Shown here piece after piece: positions 58,833 through 64,000 of a DNA stretch of 64,000 bases (positions are counted from its first letter, which is position 1; each line of letters begins with the position of its first letter). Origin of the DNA: Antitrichia curtipendula (Eukaryota > Streptophyta > Bryopsida > Hypnales > Leucodontaceae); contig OX579639.1 of NCBI GenBank assembly GCA_951230915.1, positions 24,800,001 through 24,864,000 on the forward strand, written 5' to 3'. The notes under the pieces are model-generated. The model was not told where the DNA came from, did not search any database, and saw only the letters and a program-made list of their open reading frames with translations. A program made the position numbers and the translations under genes.

Positions 58833-59821
58833 GTGACTGCAGACTCTAGCACAATTTTCATCATCTACCGGAAACACAAGAGGAACCTTGTAACCGTCTG
58901 CTCTAATAGAAGCCATGACAAGAAGACACCAACAATTGTTTCAGCTTGTAAGGGTTCACAATGTTGCAAAGGAAAGGAAGAAATAAACAAGAACATCCAT
59001 TACTATATTGTACGTTTTAGGGACCGTGAACTGAAGAGGTGGACGGTAGTTGGCACCTTCACATTTGCTGAACTACCGCATGATTGCTGTCAAGCCGCTT
59101 TCGATACAATTATTAGCCACCATATCTAGTAGTCATTTACTGTCTAGAGGCGGCTATGTCTTGAATGTAGGCCAAAAGTTCAATTCAAGTAGTGACGCAG
59201 CAAGGTCATAAAGATTGCAATTCAAGTTTCCAGGATTCATCAATAGGGAACTTCTCAAAGCGCGCATCATGCGTCATAAACTATGACGGCAACAAGTGGC
59301 AGTTGTCAGAAATGAAGGCCGTCGCATTCAAGTCTGTCAAGATCGCCGGCGTATCCAGAGACATCAATGACGGAGCATGGCAAATAGTGCTTATAAGCTG
59401 CCCAAACTTCACATATCTATCACACTCGTTCCAACGCAATGCCACTTCTGTTTTGTATCGTTCTCAGCTTTGAGAGAAGGTTTTACATGTAGTTCTCAGT
59501 CTCCTCATGCATGTTGACAACCTGAGTGTTGAGTGTTTTATTGTGAGGGATAGAAAGAAGAGGCGAAAGCGCGGTAGTCTTCTCTTCTCATCTTCCAAGG
59601 CTCTTAGAAGGTCCAGAATGAAAGGGAAAAGAGTTGCCTCTAAGACAGCAAAGGCGGCCTCTGGAGATCTTCGTAAAGTGTTGCGCTATGGAGAAGGAGG
59701 GAGCGCCGGAGATTCAGATGCTGGAACGCAAGACATGCAGGCAGCTGTGGAAGTGTCCAACGACAACAGAAATGTAGAACCTCAAGCCACTGGACACAAC
59801 ACCGTAAGTGTAAGAAACTAA
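58833..59821 (+). pseudogene. Unrecognised divergent coding region, frame-broken
   Basis: Three frames follow one another, divergent from the MULE-type gene: 58,833-59,129 (FRDRELKRWTVVGTFTFAEL), then 59,192-59,473 (CVINYDGNKWQLSEMKAV), then 59,507-59,821 (basic DRKKRRKRGSLLF, acidic tail). The second and third share a frame and are split by one TGA at 59,471; the first is in another frame. Divergent placement could mark it as the second gene of the same transposon, but no homology is recognised. Confidence 0.35.
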
Positions 59822-60350
59822 GAACCATTTCTTTTCCTTCTGAACATTTGTGTATTCTTTGAACTTCCCTAGAGGATTCACTACAGATGACTACAAATGA
59901 TGCTCCATTGAACCATGAGTAAGTCGATGTTGCATGGGTAGATGACTCTCTTTCTATTAGACTGTACATAATCTATTTGTGAAGTATAACATATATCAAA
60001 ACTTTACAAGTACATTAACATTTGTATGATAGTAACAAGTACATGCTGGGATTGAGTCCAAAAAACATTCTTCATTTTGTGTAGCTGTTAGCATAGTAGA
60101 AATGGCAGTCTGAAATGCTTTTCAACACTGAAATGGCCTGGAACCATTAGGGATTAAGTAGCACCTAAGTGCACATTGCTAATAGGGGTATCCCACATTT
60201 ACATGTACTTCTACAAATATAGTTTATTGACTTCAGATATTAGCCACCAATAAATATTTGGTGCAAATTTATTCAATTTCAAGTTACATAGGGCCAGTCG
60301 GTCTATATGAACTGGCTATGTAAGTGAACTACACCTTAAATACACCACTA
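59822..60350. other. Spacer
   Basis: No gene is supported; AT-rich. Confidence 0.35.
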
Positions 60351-60988
60351 TGGTAGGAGGTTCATAAACCGCTCAGGCCTTTGCACCTGTCCACTAGGAG
60401 GCTCTGAAATGGATAGTTGATTATGAGAAAATGAATTGTGGATTACATTGAAGCATGCTAAGACTTGGTTTTTACTAATTGAATGGATGGTTTCAGAGTC
60501 CCATTGGGTTCATTCATAACTAAGTGGATAGGTGTCTTGTAATTATATTGAAAATATGAATTGGTTGTTGAATTAACTTCTCTGAAGTGTTAAAAAATCT
60601 GAAATAATGATTTATTCAACCATCCATTTCAGTTTTTGAGATGGTCACATTTAGAAACCATCTCTATTATTTTTGATGTGTTGCAATGCTAGTTTTATTA
60701 TTTCTGATGTGTTGCAATGCTAGTATTTAAACAAAGTCTGATTGTCTTCCAAACTATGTATGTGTGAGTTTTCAAGGCCCTACTAATCACAAATAGAGCC
60801 CTATGCCAGACTCCGTTTGAAAATTCATAAGTAATTCATAAATGCTCCAGAAATTATGAAACGACTTTGGTTAGAATTCTCATCTAATTTTCTTTGACTG
60901 AAAAATGAGCTAAAAATATTCTAGCCCAAGGAAATACATGAAAACGGGGGACCAGCCCTTAAATGAGCGGTTTATGAACCTCCTACCA
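60351..60988. mobile_element. TA-flanked MITE, copy 2
   Basis: Perfect 25-bp terminal inverted repeats: TGGTAGGAGGTTCATAAACC continuing with GCTCA, and its mirror ending GAACCTCCTACCA. TA flanks both sides (60,349-60,350; 60,989-60,990). The right half is homologous to 42,393-42,802. The Stowaway/mariner-like duplication suggests a Tc1/mariner-type source. It is 638 bp and non-coding. Confidence 0.85.
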
Positions 60989-60989
60989 T

Positions 60990-61680
60990 ATCTTTAAGGA
61001 TAAATAGAATATGATGGTGCTAAGTAGAAGACCAAGTGTGAGGTGGAGTTGGATGCCAATTTCAGTAGTATGCAGCTCTATTTCTAGTACTTTGGAGGTG
61101 GCAACCTTACAATTGGTCAATTTTAAGTACGTATATGCTGTCTAAACTTCTTCCATGTGCCATGTGTTGTTAGTACAAAGGTAAGGGGCTGAAAAAGTGT
61201 CCCTTTAAGAGCTGATTGCATATTTGGGAGAAGCTAAACTCCTTAAAACTATTTTCAGTAAATTTTCAAGGTAAAAAAAATGGAATTGCCATCTAACCTA
61301 AGTCGTTTCATATTTTTTGGATATTCATGGAATTTGTTGTGATTTATTGAAGTTGAAAACAGTGGTTTCTAAAAGCGACCCCTCCTGGAATGTACACTTC
61401 TGATACATGTTAGAGGCAAAATCTACCAGATCGCATTTAGAGACAGGGTTGCTTTTACACCCCCTACCTTACTGTATTTTCTCTACGTGCATCAAATGCA
61501 TGTTTGCATTACCTGTCTATTATTTTTAGCAACCTATAGCATGCATCAATTAATAATTTGTAACTAATTCACAATCTGAAACCATTATGCCATAAGGAAG
61601 ATCTCTCCTTCAAAGGTAGTGAGATTAGAGAAATTCGAGTGATTTAAGAAATTCACCTTCAATTAATATTTGTTGAGTCT
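60990..61680. other. Intergenic DNA with a possible third MITE relative
   Basis: AAAGGTAAGGGGCTG at about 61,176 and CACCCCCTACCTTA at about 61,462 are inverted and resemble the ends of the TA-flanked MITEs. The interior is too diverged for confidence. No gene. Confidence 0.35.
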
Positions 61681-61990
61681 CCCTGGCCGGATTTAGTTTC
61701 ACCGCCGGCAGCGTCCCAGAACCTTCACGAGCAATTTCTCGACAGCACTGACAAGGCCAGAAATCATGCGCCTCCCCGCCGAGTCCGATTAATGTGGCGG
61801 CTCCCTGATTTCCGGCCCTATCGGAAACTCAAACTTCCATCGCCATCTGCCGCCCCACAAGTGATGAGCATTTCTTTCCGGCGTTTAGAATTTTCTGGAC
61901 CGGTTGGCTGGAGCTTCTCGCACTGATCTCACTGTGTTTTCTTCCTCGCTCAGACTCAGGCGATGACGCAGACAAGGAGGAGACGGAAGA

Positions 61991-62055
61991 ATGAGGAAGC
62001 AAGTAGCGCCCGAGATCCACCGCAGCAGCCTGGCGGAGCGCGCGAGAATTCTCAG
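61991..62055 (+). CDS. Possible first exon of an unrecognised gene
   Basis: After a GC-richer leader (61,680-61,990), an ATG at 61,991 opens 22 codons (MRKQVAPEIHRSSLAERARI) ending at a donor-like CAG|GTACGA at about 62,055. A downstream segment (62,120-62,300, after TTTAG) could be exon 2, with LLPDIHFASLDGQLF. No domain is recognised, and the rest of the gene was not found. This is a weak call. Confidence 0.3.
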
Positions 62056-62606
62056 GTACGAATCTCCTCCATTTTTTTGTTTGCTCATAGGCATGCGTGG
62101 GATCAAATTCAGTTCCTTTAGGAGGACGAGTTCAGAGGCTCAACTACTTCCGGATATTCACTTTGCAAGTCTCGATGGCCAGCTTTTTGTCCACCCTCAA
62201 AACGACCATTGGCCCGTGTGTCTGACCTCACTGGAAAAGAAATCATTCGACTGTCCAGACAAATCGGGTTGGTATGAATCATTGAGATGCTGCAGCAATT
62301 GAACGGAAGGAATGTGTGTACTGTCTGAGAACCTCTTTCAATTGCACAGTATTGCACCGAGTGACTGTAGATGATCGGATTTGGGCTGGGAGGCCTATAT
62401 AAAGTCGGTTTTTTCTCTTTTGCTCATATCCAGTATTCCCAAATTCAATCGTGACAGTTGAGATTTTGTGATTGAAAATGAGTGCATTAGTAATGACAAT
62501 GTCGAAAATGAGTGAATCGATATTTTCAAAATCCAATCAGCAATTCTCAGAGCAAGCGAATAGCTAGCAGAACACAAATCGGTTCTGTCTGGATTCTAGA
62601 AGCTCT

Positions 62607-62669
62607 TGCTTGGTTTTTGAACTGGGGGTGGCTGCTGCCACCCCCGGTTCCAAAAATTTGATCCCAAGC
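62607..62669. repeat. Foldback palindrome, short form
   Basis: GCTTGGTTTTTGAACTGGGGGTGGC faces GCCACCCCCGGTTCCAAAAAT. It lacks the central GTCGG/CCGAC core of the long form. Confidence 0.75.
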
Positions 62670-62794
62670 TTATGTAATTCTCTCGGGCACAATTTCCGAT
62701 CGAGGCAAAATGCACAGGCACCTAGTGAATGGGGAGATTCTCCAAGCCGTGTAGAACAAGATACTTGCTAAGAATCGGAAAACGCAGCAATGGG

Positions 62795-62912
62795 TGCTTT
62801 CAAAATAATTTGAAATGGGGGTAGCAGGAGCCACCCCCGAATCACCAGTCGGCCCCGACTGGTGATTCGGGGGTGGCTCTTGCTACCCCCGTTTCAAATT
62901 ATTTTGAGAGCA
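62795..62912. repeat. Foldback palindrome, best copy (58-bp arms)
   Basis: 118 bp with a 2-nt loop. The arms run TGCTTTCAAAATAATTTGAA, then GGGGGTAGCAGGAGCCACCC, then CCGAATCACCAGTCGG, mirrored on the right with only three mismatches in 58 positions. No coding frame. It could extrude a cruciform or give a long RNA hairpin. Confidence 0.9.
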
Positions 62913-63065
62913 CCACGTGAATTCTGTTTAGCTTGCCATGTTACAAGAGACAGATCCTAGAGATGTCCTCGTTTGCACCCAGTCACCGAGTGCAAGGACA
63001 CTTTATAATAACCAATTTAAAAAACAAACGTAAATCGAATTCAAGTCGTTACTAGGAATGAATTT

Positions 63066-63120
63066 GCAAAAAAAGAGAAACGGGGGTAGCAACAGCCACC
63101 CCCGTTTCTCTCTTTTTACG
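63066..63120. repeat. Foldback palindrome, short form
   Basis: AAAAAGAGAAACGGGGGT and its mirror CACCCCCGTTTCTCTCTTTTT surround AGCAACAGC. Short form without the GTCGG core. Confidence 0.75.
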
Positions 63121-63483
63121 CAATCAATTATATTAAAAAATGATTTGATTCTGACAGGCGGAGCAAGAGTCAGTTGTATTGTTGAGACGAACAAGAGTTA
63201 GGGTTTTTTTTAATTACTGGGTATGATTGAAGAATGTAAACTTTGTAGGAGGATTATTTTTGAAGGGTGCCATTTACCATCTCAGGTTTGGTCGACAGAT
63301 TCATAGACATCAGTTTTAGTATGATTTGCTCATTTTGCTGGGATGAAATCAGTGATCGACATAATGAAGCAATAATCTTATTATACTAATTTTGTTCGTT
63401 ACTCTGCATTGTGATTGAATGCGGTATTAGAGTTTGAATGAAGATGATCATTCCATTCCGAAATGAAGTATGTAACTTGATTT

Positions 63484-63596
63484 GTCCAAAAAAATGGAAA
63501 ATTGAAGTAGCAGCACCCACCCAAAGAACACCAGTCGGGTCCGACTGGTATTTGGGAGGTGGCTGCTACTACCTCCATTCCGCATTTTTTTTGGAA
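63484..63596. repeat. Foldback palindrome, long form
   Basis: Centre CACCAGTCGGGTCCGACTGGT, with arms GAAGTAGCAGCACCCACCCA and its mirror GGGAGGTGGCTGCTACTACC, and A/T-run outer arms. Confidence 0.8.
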
Positions 63597-63851
63597 ATAT
63601 AATTACCAATGATTCCAAGTGGCAGAGGTAGGTAGGTCCATTAGTGTGATAGGAATCGATAATATAGAATCATGAATGATTGTTTTGGCTTGAACATCTA
63701 TGTCCCTTGAAGGCATGAACTTAAGACTTCTACTTTAGTTTTTTCTCCTATTGTATGGAAGGGCCTCAAAGTATGGAAATCTAGGTTCTTACCTTGGAGT
63801 GCGCAAATGAGACTTTCGCAAATCGTTCATCTTGGACTCTTGTTTATAAAA

Positions 63852-63950
63852 CAACCTTAAATGGGTATAAAAGGAACCCCCTTGAAACACCAGTCGGGTC
63901 CGACTGTTGTTTTAGTGGATGCTGTTGCTATCACCGTTTCTTATTTTTTT
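63852..63950. repeat. Foldback palindrome, diverged long form
   Basis: Centre AACACCAGTCGGGTCCGACTGTTGTT, with weaker arms (GGTATAAAAGGAACCCCC against GGATGCTGTTGCTATCACC). Same family by its core. Confidence 0.65.
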
Positions 63951-64000
63951 CCATGTTTGCTAATGCCCCACCGTGCTTCATACATTATTATGTATTTGGT

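Overview
The window looks like nuclear DNA of a streptophyte, most likely a land plant. It is AT-rich and repeat-dense, with GT-AG style introns and plant-type hAT and MULE transposases. It also carries tRNA-derived SINE-like and MITE-like elements and many minisatellites. No prokaryotic operon, organellar gene, rRNA or tRNA gene was seen, and no ordinary housekeeping gene is convincingly complete. The species cannot be named from the sequence.

Layout. 1-9.6 kb is gene-poor and holds small inverted-repeat elements (3,214-3,500; a CACTA-like MITE at 7,630-7,812) and two copies of a ~0.9 kb dispersed repeat. 9.6-27.2 kb is built from three copies (A, B, C) of a ~4 kb non-coding repeat family. 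Copy B ends inside a decayed transposon gene on the minus strand (19.3-20.9 kb), which is followed by an array of palindromes related to TTTAGGTCGAnTCGACCTAAA. 27.2-30.9 kb holds only small tandem repeats. A second palindrome array (30.96-31.73 kb) leads into a broken coding region.

The main finding is a 20.6 kb hAT-type element, 32,158-52,715. It has CAGGGTTGTC termini and imperfect 8-bp target duplications (TTCCATGA / TTCCGGGA). It splits a gene whose reading frame is open on both sides and whose other half resumes at 52,716. Besides a hAT transposase (BED finger, DUF659-type core, hATC), it carries a protein-kinase-like gene (-), a gene with a Cys/Trp-rich N-terminal domain and a Gly/Ser/Gln tail (-), and a large gene (+) combining a paralogue of that N-terminal domain with a coiled coil and a RING-H2 finger. 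A GC-rich array of TCGGACGG-type motifs lies about 220-650 bp upstream of each of the four genes, and the same motif occurs at both ends. This suggests that one factor, perhaps the transposase, acts on the ends and on all four promoters. A 382-bp non-autonomous relative with the same termini is nested inside. All four genes show stops or frame breaks, so this copy is probably decayed.

Right of the element lie a minus-strand MULE/SWIM-type transposase gene (54.7-58.7 kb) with an intron, a divergent decayed coding region (58.8-59.8 kb), a TA-flanked MITE (60,351-60,988) and a possible first exon at 62.0 kb. Seven long foldback palindromes, most centred on GTCGGaTCCGAC-like cores, lie between 56.2 and 63.95 kb.
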